From NCBI GenBank assembly GCA_024734555.1, contig JANPWX010000055.1:2202312-2266311 (forward strand): 64,000 bases of DNA, in the 5' to 3' direction. The position numbers and the translations under genes are program-made. Positions 50,621-62,800 of this stretch are shown here, piece by piece; position 1 is the first letter of the stretch; the number at the start of each line of letters is the position of its first letter. The notes under the pieces were generated by a model. The model saw only the letters and a program-made list of their open reading frames with translations. It had not been told where the DNA came from and searched no databases. This DNA comes from Trochalopteron elliotii (taxonomy: Eukaryota; Chordata; Aves; Passeriformes; Leiothrichidae).

Positions 50621-51600
50621 AAATATTATTTTCCCCAGTGCTGTAGTAGCTCCAAGAGCCTGGGTGCTTGTATTTGTTCTCTGCTTGATGCCAGACCTCT
50701 TGCTGAGAACAACATCCCTCACCAGGTATTATGTTTTTTTCATTTGGATTTGAAATGCCAGAGCATGTAGTCATTTGAATCTGGGAGTAAGGGGAAGATG
50801 AGAAAGATTAAGTATAGCTTCTGTTTACATCAGCACAGTACAGAAAAGAGCCATCTTTATATGACCTCAGTTGTTTATGCTGAAGGTCCCACTGAACAGT
50901 TCCCTGATCAACCCCAACCCTGGGAGGTTGATTGAATGAATTTCTTATTTGGGTTTTGTCTGTTGATCTCGCTTGTTTGTTGTGTTGTTGTGGGTTTTTT
51001 ATTATTTTGTAAAATTTATTTTATTATTTTTTTTTTATTAATAACTTATTATAATCATGCTCCTCTGTCTACTAAAACACCCCCCACACCTCACATTGAG
51101 GAAGAATTGTTTTTGTCCTTTGGCATCTGGTGGCTGGCATAGCTTTCACTAGAGCTGGTGTTACTGCTGAGCAGTGGACACAGGGAAGTGTTCCCTCCCC
51201 ATCCTGGGCTGTGCACACACAGACATGTACCAGCTTGTGCTGGCAAGGGTGAGAGAGTTTGTCAATCAATCTGCAGGTGAAATCTGAAATCAGGCTAATT
51301 TCAGTGTTCATGGAGTAAATAGCTAGTTGTGAACTTGTCCCACCACAAAGAGCTGCTGTTTTGAGTTGTGTGATACAATTCCATGAACAAGGGCTATCCT
51401 AGGATTAAATCATTCCATATTAGGAGAGCATTTGCACTGCTCGTGACAGAAGACTGCATGTAGCAGGAATGAGACCTGTGTGGAGCTTATAGACAGATAA
51501 ATTGCACAGGAGGATGAAGGGGCTTTAGTTCTAAACAGAAAAAGGTATGTCCAAAATTTTAATAGGTCATAGCTGTTAATAAGAAAAACAATCCCACTAC

Positions 51601-52195
51601 TGTTATAACTGGAGAGGGTGGATGGGGAAGGAAAAATTTGGGAGATAAGAAATATGCAGTAACAGGATGAAGGGAGACAGGCTGATATATGAACCTGAAT
51701 AGAATTCAGGAAAATGAAATATGATGAGGAGGTTTGAAACTGGGGCGGGAGGAGAAAGGCACAATGGATGCTGTGTGGGTAGGAATGAAGTGGGGGAGTA
51801 GGAACTGAGCAGGCTAAAAGGGGAAGGGAGGAATGGTTAGTGGAGAAAATGAACGGGGCAAGGAGGGTAGAGATTTGTAAGGCAATGGGAGGGAGGAGAT
51901 TAAATGGAGAAGGTGGAAGAAGGAAGGCAAGCAAAGTACATAAGTGTAACGAGGATACTGAATTAGAGAGGTGTGGGGGATGGATCTAAAAGGTGAGAGC
52001 AGGGAAAGGAGGAGAAAATGTTCTATTACATAGGGAAAGCAAAGGGTTTGAGAGAGAGCATTAATTTTAAAGGGGAGGAGTGCAGGGGATGGAGAGAGTG
52101 GTGGACACAAAAAACCTCAGAAAAAAATAGAGCTATTGAACAAACAACAAAGGTGAGAAAATAAAAGGAAAAGGGCAAGAAAGAATGAACCCCCA
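51601..52195 (+). repeat. Polypurine (A/G-rich) tract, about 0.6 kb
   Basis: For roughly 590 bases the + strand is strongly purine-biased, with many GGAGA, GGGGA, GGAAGG and GAGAGA strings. It begins abruptly near 51601 and ends near 52195, and has no strict repeat unit. Open frames on the minus strand here (rich in Pro, Ser, Leu and Phe) are products of the base bias. Such tracts can form triplex (H-DNA) structures. Confidence 0.8.
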
Positions 52196-55100
52196 AGGGT
52201 GACAGCGTGTTACTTTGCCAACACAGCACCTTCAGAAACTCCTCAGATACACATGTTGCTGTGAGCTCCCATATAAGCTTATCTTTGTGTTTCCCCTGAT
52301 CTCCCTGATGGAAGTGGGCAGCCTTTGCTGAAGGAAATGAAAGCTCCACAGCTGAGGGTTTGACTGTCTAGATGACCTAACAAAAATGCCCTCCACACTG
52401 CCTCTGCCTCTATATTTGCTACATAAATTTAGGGTGAGGATACAGCTTAATTCCAGTTTCTAATACCTTCCTGCTGTTCTGAGAATATCCTTAGTGTATG
52501 TAGCACTGGGTGGCATGCATGTTTTTGAGTAACTTGTGTAATAAAGATTTTATTTTAGTGGTAGGAGCAAATGCTGTCCTCAAGAAGTAGATGTGATCTG
52601 TGTATCTTGAGTGGCTGACAGATGAAACAGTACAGTGCAAATAATGCTCAAAGTCGTCCTGTGATCAATGCCTGAACTATCTTTAAAGGGAGTCTGCTGT
52701 CATTCTCTTCATATTTGCTCTGCCCTGGAACAGCTATGACAAGTTGTGACAGACAGAGTTATAGGGAAATTCCTGTTAGCTCGAGCTGCCCAGCCAGGAA
52801 CGGCAAAAACCAGGAGGATGTATGGGATTCTCCTGCAAATCCACAAGATTTATTCTTGCAGCAAGAGATGTGCCTAGAAATGCTATCACTTCTAAGCCAG
52901 ACTTCCAAGCATCTTGTGCTCTGAATGAATTCATGAGCATAGCCTGCAGCACACTATTTCTGCCTTGTTCTGGTCTGCCTGCAAAACAGCATTTTAAGGG
53001 AAGCTGGGATGCCTACCCCAGGCACTCACTTGTGGCTGAGCTGTGTCAGAGAGAGGGAAGTGCCAAACACATGCTCTGATCTGTAAGCACCGTGAAGGAA
53101 TTGTTATAGAGGGGTTGCAGCCATTCAACCACTCTCCCTACCAGGCCTTTTATAAATTTTTCATTTACAGTCAAAAATTGAGTCAACAGAGTAAGTGGTG
53201 GATGGGGTGAGGCCTCAGGGATCCTCAGGAAGACAGAATCTGTCAGGCTGAGCTCTCTGCGGGGAGTTTAATAATGGCATGATGATGTTTCTAAGCAAGG
53301 CTTCACTTTCCCAGGCTTAGTTTCAGCCTACCTGATAGCTCACCTTGCCTCTCTGGATCTCCAATTAGATTTCCTTCCACGGTTGTCACCATCATGAGCA
53401 TCAGTCCTTTGACTTATGTTTTCATTGGGAAATGATTTTTTCCTTGCATCTGGAAACTTTCCACTCCTGTTTCCTCTGCATACTCTGTGCTAGAATGCTC
53501 CATTAGTAGTAACTTCTGGGTGTTCAGCCCACTTTGAAGTAAAATAGGTTGCTATATTAAAGTTGCATTTGAAATGGAGAATTTCAGTGGTAGGCTGAAC
53601 ATAGGTGGAAATCAATCACATCTTTGACTAATGTACAGAAAAATGCTTTTCTGCCTGTGTGAGGGGTGCAGGTTTGTGTGCCTGTCAAGAAAAACCCCCA
53701 ACTCTTCTGTAATTTTTGAAAACATAGGGGGAAAAACATTAGAAAAGTAAAACCAAAAATAAGTGGGCAGCAATAGAGAATTGGATGGGACTGTGCTGAT
53801 CATTGAGTACTGTTTCTGTAATTTCAGGTAATCATATCTGAAAAGTCTGGATTTATAGTGGAAAAAACCCTAAATATTCGTGTATCTAAATTTTTAAGGA
53901 ACTCCCATATCCCTGTAATAAAATTAAGCCCTCTAACACTGTGTTTGAAAAATGCTCCTGTGCTGCAAGGAACCATCAAGTGAGATGTCAGACATTGCCA
54001 CCTTCCTGGGTCCCTGCTGGAGTGGGAATTTGGTAGTGAAAATACCCAGGTGATCTTGGGGAAATACACAGGGCCATCTGCTGTAAGGAAAGATGGGAAA
54101 ATCTCCAGTGTTTCTGCTAACCTGAGCTTTTGGAAAAGGCATTGCTGATCTTAGGGTGTTGATTGCTTTAGTCACAAGCGTGTGAGCAAGACACCAGTCA
54201 AGTAGCTGAGGGTTTGACCAGGGGATTAATAGTGCCAGTGCTCAAATAGTGGATATTTGTTGTAAGGAGGTCAATCAGTACAGAAATTTAAGGAATGAAA
54301 GGTGTTATTTCTAGTCCAACATTCACTACATCTATTAAAGTAAGCCAAGGTTTATAAAGAAGGTTAATTTGTTCTCTTACACAGTCTCAAAATAATAGCA
54401 TAATCTGTTGAGGCTCCAAGCACTGATCCCTGTTAAATTGTCTCCCACATTTTTGGTGATGTTAACTGCTTTGTGCAAGTGTAACAAAGATGGGAAAGGT
54501 CAGTTGTTCTGCATCTGATCCCTGTCTTTCTGCTACTGCAAAAGGAATCTGCATCTTTTCCTTTGTGAGTGGGTTTTATCTGTCCCCATCTGGTATTAGT
54601 GCAGCTAATGTGAAACCTCTATCAACTTTATTGTGAGTGCTGCTGTTTTGTGTTGAACCAGCAGTCTTGTTTTGGGTAAATTCTCTTGTTTGTTTTGGAC
54701 ATTAAGTATTTAAAGCTTCCATTTTAGTGGGTACTTTTTTGGCTGGTGAGGGGAAAAACTGTTCTAATGCTTTTATTCTTTATTTCATCCATAGAGTGTT
54801 CACCCTCCTGCACTGACTAGGTAAGCAATTTTGTAAAAGGGAGGGTTTTTTCTTTTGCTCCTGATGCAGCTTTTCTTGGTAGCTTCAAGCTACAAGTTTA
54901 AGATGAAGCCTCCACCTTATGCAGATTTCTGGAGCTTTTTAAAGAAAAAGTCCTCCTCCCACTCCTCAAAGTCGTGTGGTTTTGTACCACTGCTCTTGCT
55001 GTGTGCAGGCTGCCTGTCACAGAGCTGCATGGAGGCTTGGCTTAGGTTCTCTTCTTTTTTCCCTTCCCTGAGGTCTAAGTACTGCTGTGGTGTCGTGACT

Positions 55101-56836
55101 GGACACTGTCTGTATCTGAGAACACACAGTACCAGGTTTTCTCTACTTCAGTATTTGATTGAGGATTAGGACAAACAGTTGTTTGTTTTCATGCTGCTGT
55201 ACTCCTGCAGTCTAAAATGGCTTTCAGACAGAAAATGAGAAAGTCCTGAGGGCATCTATGAGTTCATCGACACTGAAATGGGAGGTGGCTACTGCAAGGA
55301 CAAAAGCAGTGCTGATACCTTGGTGTGTGGTGGAGCAAATACTTCCCTGCAGCTGCTTTCCTCAGCAGGAAAAATTTTAAACTACTCCTTGCCCTATTTG
55401 TACTGATGAAGCTTAGTGAGGGAGAGCTGAGCCTATGTAAGTGTTTGTAGATGGAAGGCACTAAGAATTTCCCAAAACAAAAATTTTATGTTGAGGGAAA
55501 AAAATATCAACTTGATCTGCAAAGTCCACCTGGATACAATGAATAAGGCAAAAAGAGATAAACATGTGCTCCAATTTGCAGGGAGCAGGTGATTTTGGAG
55601 CCTGCACCATGCTGGGGTAGCTTTTTGACAAAGGAGGAGAAAATGCACTGAGAGGCAGGTTGGGAAGTGGGGTAAGCTGGGCAGAGGGGTGAACCTACCC
55701 AGAGTCTGGGTGAATCATGCTAGGGGAATTCCTGTTCTGCAGCACTGGAAAGGGCTCTCGGGAGGGTCAACAGCAAGCAGGTGTTCACCAAAATGGAGCT
55801 GCATGGAATATCATACCTCCTTTAGTGGTGGACCAAGCTAGAGTAAGGTTTTTCCATCTGGAAGCCTATCTCTGGCATGTCTGGTGAAGGATAAGTCAGC
55901 AGGTTGCCCCAGAAGTGTCCAGAACTAGCCAGAGATGAGGCTCTGGGCTTTGCTACTGAGTCAGTGCCTGAGGCAGCCTGAGCCTCCTGCCAGCCATGCA
56001 GAGGCAGCTGTGATTCCTCTGCTCTCAGGACTGACAGGCTTCACCCTTGGAGCATGAGCACTTGGGCTTTGCAGAGCTACCTGGGGTTTAGTGCAGCTGA
56101 GAGGTTTGTGTCATCCTCTGTCCTGCTCCCACACCCTGTACTCAGCAGGGATCTGCTCAGGACCCTTTTCAGCCCTATTGACCAAGACCCCATCACCAGA
56201 TAAATATTTGGAGCTTCACAGTTGCTGCAGAAAAAAAAAAAAAGCTTTTAAACTCTGCTTTGCAAATTGTGCTGAAGGTTTCATAAAGTGGATATTTTTA
56301 GCACGTCATAAAAATATAAAACCCCACTCTCTTATTTTTATCCCTTCAATCTCTGCAAAATTAGTTGAAGGCATTTTACCTTGCTTTCCTTTTCTTTCCT
56401 GACTTTGAGAAACTAGCTAACTTTAGTACCCAGGAGGGAAGGCATGATCAGATGTTGGCAAATGCTGGCCATGTTGTGTGTCTATTTATAGTAAGTGTGT
56501 GTTGCACCACCTTGTCTCTTTTCTTAGCATCAGATGGACGAGCACAGCTATCAATTATCCACAAAGCTAATGATAATACAAGGAAAGCTATGTAAAGCAG
56601 GTGCTCAGAGGTGAGAGAAAAAGGGAGAGGTAGGTTACAGGATAGGGAGAATGAGGTTTTAGGAATTGAAAAAAAAATCCTTTTGCTCAGTCTGAAAACC
56701 CTTATTATCTGTAATAATTAGTAATAACAGGGGTGCCTGCACAAAGTCATTGTGACTGCTTTCAGCTGGTATGCCCCTCCCAAACATTATTTCCCTCATT
56801 TATTTTTGTTATGTTGGCAATCAAGGGCAGTGGGTG

Positions 56837-56845
<9 letters not shown>
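52196..56845. other. Gene-free stretch
   Basis: No gene, recognised repeat or strong motif cluster was found. Open frames are short and on both strands. Confidence 0.6.

Positions 56846-56888
<43 letters not shown>
56846..56888 (+). repeat. Poly-T run (T43), possible A-tail of a minus-strand retrocopy
   Basis: This is the longest homopolymer in the window. On the minus strand it is A43, and an ATTAAA hexamer lies about 30 bases before it (minus strand, 56923-56918), the usual distance between a poly(A) signal and a tail. No parent gene was recognised in the sequence to its right, and no clear target-site duplication was found, so it may be only a homopolymer. Confidence 0.85.
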
Positions 56889-56893
<5 letters not shown>

Positions 56894-59800
56894 TCTTTCT
56901 CCCTTACTCACTTTGCTTTTAATACATCTTAAGCTGAGTGTTCTGATTCCCCCCACTCTGTCCTGGGTTCTGATATTGGGGTGGGTAATAGCAGGTTCTA
57001 GTTTCCCTGTGAAAAACAGAGCCTCTGGTATTTCTCACGCTGGGAGATTGCACGCACACGTTTGTTTCCTCTTTTGTCTCCATTTCAGAGAGGATTTTTC
57101 CTGTAAGGACTCTGGAGGGAGAAGGGAGGAAGCAGAGTTCCACTCGCTGCCAGTGACAAGGCTGATTGTCAGCTATTTCTCAGCCCTTATTTTAAATGGC
57201 TTGTCTTTGCTGCTTTCATCTCTAAGCACGGGAGAGCAGGACAGTGTGAACTCTGCTCTTGACAGCAGCTCAGGTTCTGACACCATCTGCCACCTAATCC
57301 ACTTCCAAGGAAGGGGCTGACGTTTGTGTGCATGTGTGTGCACACGTGCCCTCCCCACCTCGCCATACATCATTTCAGCAGACTCATACTGACCAGCTCA
57401 CCAGCAATATTTCTCTTTCAGGAATTGGCCTTTGATGATATTACCTCTTTTCTTCCTCCTGCTTTAGATTTCCCTGTTTCAGTTTGACACACTGGTGAGA
57501 AGCACTTCTCTGTTTTCTACCTAGCCTGGCTGTCTGAGGTGTTGGACTCTGAGATTTTTTAAATTCTCCTGGAAGTTATGAGTGTGAGATACATGGATTT
57601 CTTTTGCAAAAGCAGCAGGAGACAGAACAGGTGTAAAATGTCTGTGTCAGGCTCCTTGGATAGCTGGTAAGTGGGTTCTTGCAGGAGCTGTGGAATTTTA
57701 AGCTTGAAAAGCTTCATGACATAATGCTTAGTGACATAATGGCCAATCTTGTCTGCAAGCACTGAAGGTGTTGCAAGATTTCTGGACTCCTTTCTCTAAT
57801 CCATGAGGAAAGACAGTTCTCATCACACGTGGTGCTGTGGTGTATCTGCTGGTGTTTTAGATGAACTGTATTGAGCACAGTTCACTGATTGTACCAGACC
57901 ATGTTTGCTCCTGGCGTTCAGTGCTGTGCACGTTCAGTGCTGTGGAAAATGGCTTGAGAATTGAGATGGAAAGACAAGAGGGGCTTTGGGAATGATGGTA
58001 AGGGAGGGAGAAATATGCATTCAGAAAAGTCAGTTGTTTTACTTGTTATCTATTGTGCCATTTTTCTGTGCTAGGGAAATGAATGTCTGAATTAACTTCT
58101 GGCAAACTGTTGAGTGGTTATCAGACCTGAGTGTTGGGACTTCCTCCTCCTGAGTGCTCATGCATAAGCCTTTCTCCCCCCTTCGAAAGAGTCTCCATTG
58201 TGCAAAAATTAGTCTTTTTCCTGGCTGAGGAGGAAGGAATGGTGCTTCCTTCAATAGTTAACACAGTCTTGGGAAAGAGGTCTCTACTTCTGACAAGCAA
58301 GGGACCAGGAATTCAACTTTCCTGCAAAGCTGAGCAGAGCTCTGCTGCGTAATGCAGAGGGTTTGATGCAGGGCTACCATCATCTGCAGGGGACTTTAGA
58401 TCAGGCTCCAAGCTCTCATTGATTCCTGCGAAAATCTGCTTTACTTTGTGGTTGTATTTTTTTTCCCCTTCCACTAGCCTTTGTAGACCCTCTCTCTCAT
58501 TGTCCAGGCACACGCTAATGGCAGGATATTATTTGCCCATGTGAGCATCACACTGAGTTTGGAACAGAGGAATCCTGCCATTCAGTTGTCCTTCATTTCA
58601 TCAAACACACTTGTAGCAAAATAAAAAATAAAAAAAGTAAACTAGTTTTATAGTGAATAATGTTCACTAATTAAGAAAGCAAAAGAACATTATTCAATTA
58701 ATTGGAGGTAGATTTCTGTACAAAACCTAGTTTATCAGCAGTCTTTGAGTGCATTTTATTTTTCTTGTGACATTAAAAAATACTTTTTTGGTTCTGTAAG
58801 ATTACTTGTGGAGGTGTTCGAAGAGGGGTTTATACTGAGACTGGATTGATGTCTATTGATGAAGCCTGAAAACTTCCCTCCCTTTCTCATTGACAAATTA
58901 AAGCAATTTTCTGCACTTCTAAAAGAGGTAATGGAATAATTCTCTACCTCCAACTAGCAATTTAATATTGATCTGAATAAGACAGAATGTTTCAAACAAT
59001 TGATTAAAGAACTCATCTTCTAACCCAAGTTTCAGATTTTGTTTGGGATCATTTCCTGTTCACAAGACAGTTGCAAGCTTCAGGTAAATTTTGAAAATGG
59101 GTTCTCCAGAACAAAGTAATAGTGGAACTGGCAGAGGTGTGTGATGCTCTGGTTTAGCTTAGAGGATGTTATCCTCCACATTTTGCACTTGTCTGTATAG
59201 TGAAAATAGCAGTGTTCCCATGGAGGAACTGGGCTTCTGAAGTCACGCTCTTTTGTTAGAACATCATAATTTTTCAGTGAAATGTGTATCTCCAAGGCAA
59301 TTGAAAAATTGTAATGAGAGCTGTGTGTGTGAGAATTGTGCTTCATTTTGAATTCAAAGTATTCAGAAGGTCCTCTTTTTCCTAGTTGGTTCATTTTTCA
59401 TTGGAAAATATCTTCTAATGACTGCTAATTAATCCTGATGTGTATTGGCCATCTAAGATACAAACAAAAGCTCCTTGTAATGCTGAAACATCTCTAAGGA
59501 ATTAGAAAACTCTCGCTCCTTCAGTACTAGAAAGTTCAGTGATTTGTTGTTTTTCAGCTCTCGCTGCTTCTGTCTCTCTGGCATTCTGTCTCAGTATGGC
59601 AACTGTATCTCACAAGCACAGACCTTTTCCAGCCTTCCCTTGAGGTTTTGACAGACGTCCTGCAGGGAGGGCTGGGGAATTCCCTTAGGCATAGGTACTC
59701 CCCTTGTGCCTCCAGCCAAGCTGCAAGGAGCCCAGCTGCTCCTCATGGGAGGTGCAGACTGATCTTGCAGTTGAAGGCTTGGAAAATTCCAAATAAATCC

Positions 59801-62800
59801 TTGGGAAAACACGAATGTTTGAACTAAATCCAGGCATTTTGCAGTTCAGTTTCCAGAAAAATTTAATGCGTGTAAGAAGAGTAGTGGTGTTCAGGAGACT
59901 CTTTAGTCAGCTCGTTGCAGTCAAACTTATCTGGCACTATTGATAAATTGAAACCCTAAGGAAAAAAAGCCCAAACAAATTAAAAAAGAGCCAAGATCCT
60001 GTCTCTTCTTATAACGTTGGGAGTAAGTGTTGGAAAAAAGGGACAAAGGGGAATGCTGAACATACTCCTGGATCTGGCAGATTGGAATATTTTTGTCTGG
60101 GTTACCTGTATCACATGTTTGGAAGACTCTAGCTGGGTGTGTTATTCTTTATGCAAAGAAATGCTTTTCTGCATTTATTAACTTTATTATTGGAAAAATA
60201 ATGTAATTTCTGAATGTACATACAATTTAAGACATGGTATATTGCTTTTATTTTTTACTTAAGAAAAAAGGGATCATGTTGGATGCCCGTGCTGAGACCA
60301 GTAATCTAATCTGCTGAGCATGGGTGCAGAGTCACTTTTGAAAATGTCCTTTTCAAGTTTGTCTATTTGTTCAACTATTTACCTCAAATTAACTTTGAAA
60401 ATGTCAGTAATAGGGAGTCACATGTTCATTCCTCTTTTTTTGGAAATGGCAGATATAACATATGCTTGCTTGCTTCCTCATCTGTAATATGCATAAGTAT
60501 GTTAAATCTGGTCAAGAATTCATAAACTGTTTTTAGAATGAATAGTTTTAACAAGTTTAGTCTCTTCTGATCAAAGGTAAAATCGCAGGCTGAATTATTA
60601 ACTGCAACTATATAGGCAATTCAAAGGCATTTTCCCCTAATTGGTCCATAACTGGATGTCTAATTTGCCACAGCTCCTTGAATGTAAGAGCAGCAATTGC
60701 TCCACTCTGGACACTCCTGAGTCAGTGTTTGGTCACCTAAAATGTAGATTCATGCCACTGTTTGTAGTGATCAGAAATACCAACTGAGAGGCTGGAAGAC
60801 TGATACGAATCTTTAATCTATGAAAATCACAGTTTAACTGTGTTTCAGAATTTTCAGCCAGCAATAGGTTATGGTCAGATTCAAGGTGGCAAGCTCTCAT
60901 TTGTGCGTATGTGGTGATCTTGAGGCAAACATCTATTTGGCAATGTGATTAAATTTAAATTCAAGTTAACTCATATGGAAATACCTGTTGCAAGCAAATT
61001 TGAGATTTTTACATCAGAAACAAAACATTACTCCATACTGCTTACTCTCAGTACTCAGGATTTCTGATCTGCAAGTGCCTATTTTAGACAAAGCAACAAA
61101 AGGATGTGAGGTTAGATCACCCAGACCGGATGATACTTGTCTTGGGTTACTGCAAGGAATAAAGTGTGAAATAACACTGGTACTGATGAGGACATGTGAT
61201 ATATCCTGAAAAATCAACAGCTGTTGGTGACAATTGACAAAGCACCGGGGTGGGGCCTGCCTCCAAACTGGAGCAGCAAGGTGCCAGAAATCAGGGAACA
61301 GGCAAGCTGCCTCGTCGTTGCAGGGGAACTGAGTGAGAATCTTGGGATAGCAAAGGGCACCATGTAAGTCTGGGATCAAATTGCCATTTCTCTCAAAAGG
61401 CGTACTCTTACATCTGTTAGACTTTGCAGATGTGAAGTGTCACAGATGTTGGACTACGTATGAACACAGAATAAGGGCAGTCCAGCGTAGCTGACCTGAG
61501 TTACTTGGTTTTTCAGAAGACTTTTTCATTGAGTAAGTTATCTGTCAGAATTTGGAGTATGTATCATGAAATACTGAAAATAATAATTAAGAAGTGAATA
61601 TAACTTCTGCCAGCTCTCATCTCTGTCCTATCATTTTAGTCAGTAGGTTTTTAAATTCCTGTTTGTTTTGGTCTGGAGCAGTTCATGCATTTTATATCTC
61701 ACCCTGGAGGTGGATAAACACAGCTCATCAGTGTATCTTTGTTCTTTCATTTCTGGGAAATCTGCATGCAGTAGGCTGCTTCATCAAATATTCCTAATAC
61801 TTGAATTGCCTCAAAAGACCCCCAATGCAATGAAATCCTCAAAGAAAAACACATCTAGGACATGTTCTCTTAAAACTCCAGATGAGTATTTGTGCCCATT
61901 CCAAATGCTGTAAACACTTGTAAGCGTACGTGTGTGTTTCTGGAAGCGTCTGTACAGTTCGCAACTGCAACCTCCTGCTCTCAGCACTGATGTTAAGTGG
62001 CAATCCAATGGGGCATCTGGACAAGGGAGATTAAAAAAACTGTGGACTTTAGACCCTGAATATCCACTTCCTTTGGGGTGGGTGATCCCTTTGTATGATG
62101 GTATTGACACACTGAGATAAAGCTGAATGTATACATTTCTGTCTGTTTGTGAACCTGTATGCTCTTTGGAGAGGCAAAGTATTTCACAGACCTGTCAACA
62201 GGGCACTTTTTCTTTTGCAGAAAATTTGTGTTTGGAAAAAAAGGAGAAAACATTTGGTAGAGACTGTGAAGGAGGACAAAAATCTCCAAGTGGATTTTGG
62301 TGTGCCAGGAGCTTTGTATCATGGCGACACTTTAAATGTCAAGTAATGCGTGCTGGCAAAAATGGCCTAAATTCACAGAGAGTGATGTGCTCTGGAATTG
62401 TGGAGTTCTCTAAGGAATAAAAGTCACTGTGGATATTTCAGTGAGGATATCTAAACAGAACATTACTGCAGCTGAAAAAGAAAAGGGGAAAAAAAGACAG
62501 AAGGGGGTCTTCTGAGGAACACAGTGGAAGCTAAGTAGGAATTTAAAATGGGTAACTGGGTTCATCCATGTCTTCTGTATTTTCTCAGGGATCAGTCTCT
62601 CCTGTAATAATCTTATTCTGCTTACAGGAGTGGATAAAAGAGTATAATTTCACTGTAATTAATCAAAAGCAGCACTGAGGTGAGAAATCTTTTCCTAACT
62701 CCTACTCTTTTCTTTGCCTGCACAGATCTTGAATGAAAATCACCAGGTGTTTCCATATTTACTGAAATTCCCTTAACTTCAGGTTTTCCCTCAGCTTCAA

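Larger units (their letters stand above)
36725..51600. other. Gene-free stretch
   Basis: No gene can be supported. Contents noted are a pair of AP-1 sites at 40857-40890, the T/G tract with T14-G17 at 42166-42260, a C/T-biased stretch with a 187-codon chance-length open frame at 46280-46843, an (AT)n microsatellite at 49173-49191, and T15 at 50606-50620. No interspersed repeat was recognised by eye. Confidence 0.6.

Noticed and set aside
51410..52110. Overlapping minus-strand open frames of 174 and 98 codons
   Set aside because: They translate the pyrimidine strand of the polypurine tract, which is naturally poor in stop codons.
56733..57320. 195-codon open frame with a polyphenylalanine run
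   Set aside because: The frame is kept open by T43 and the remainder shows no protein family features.
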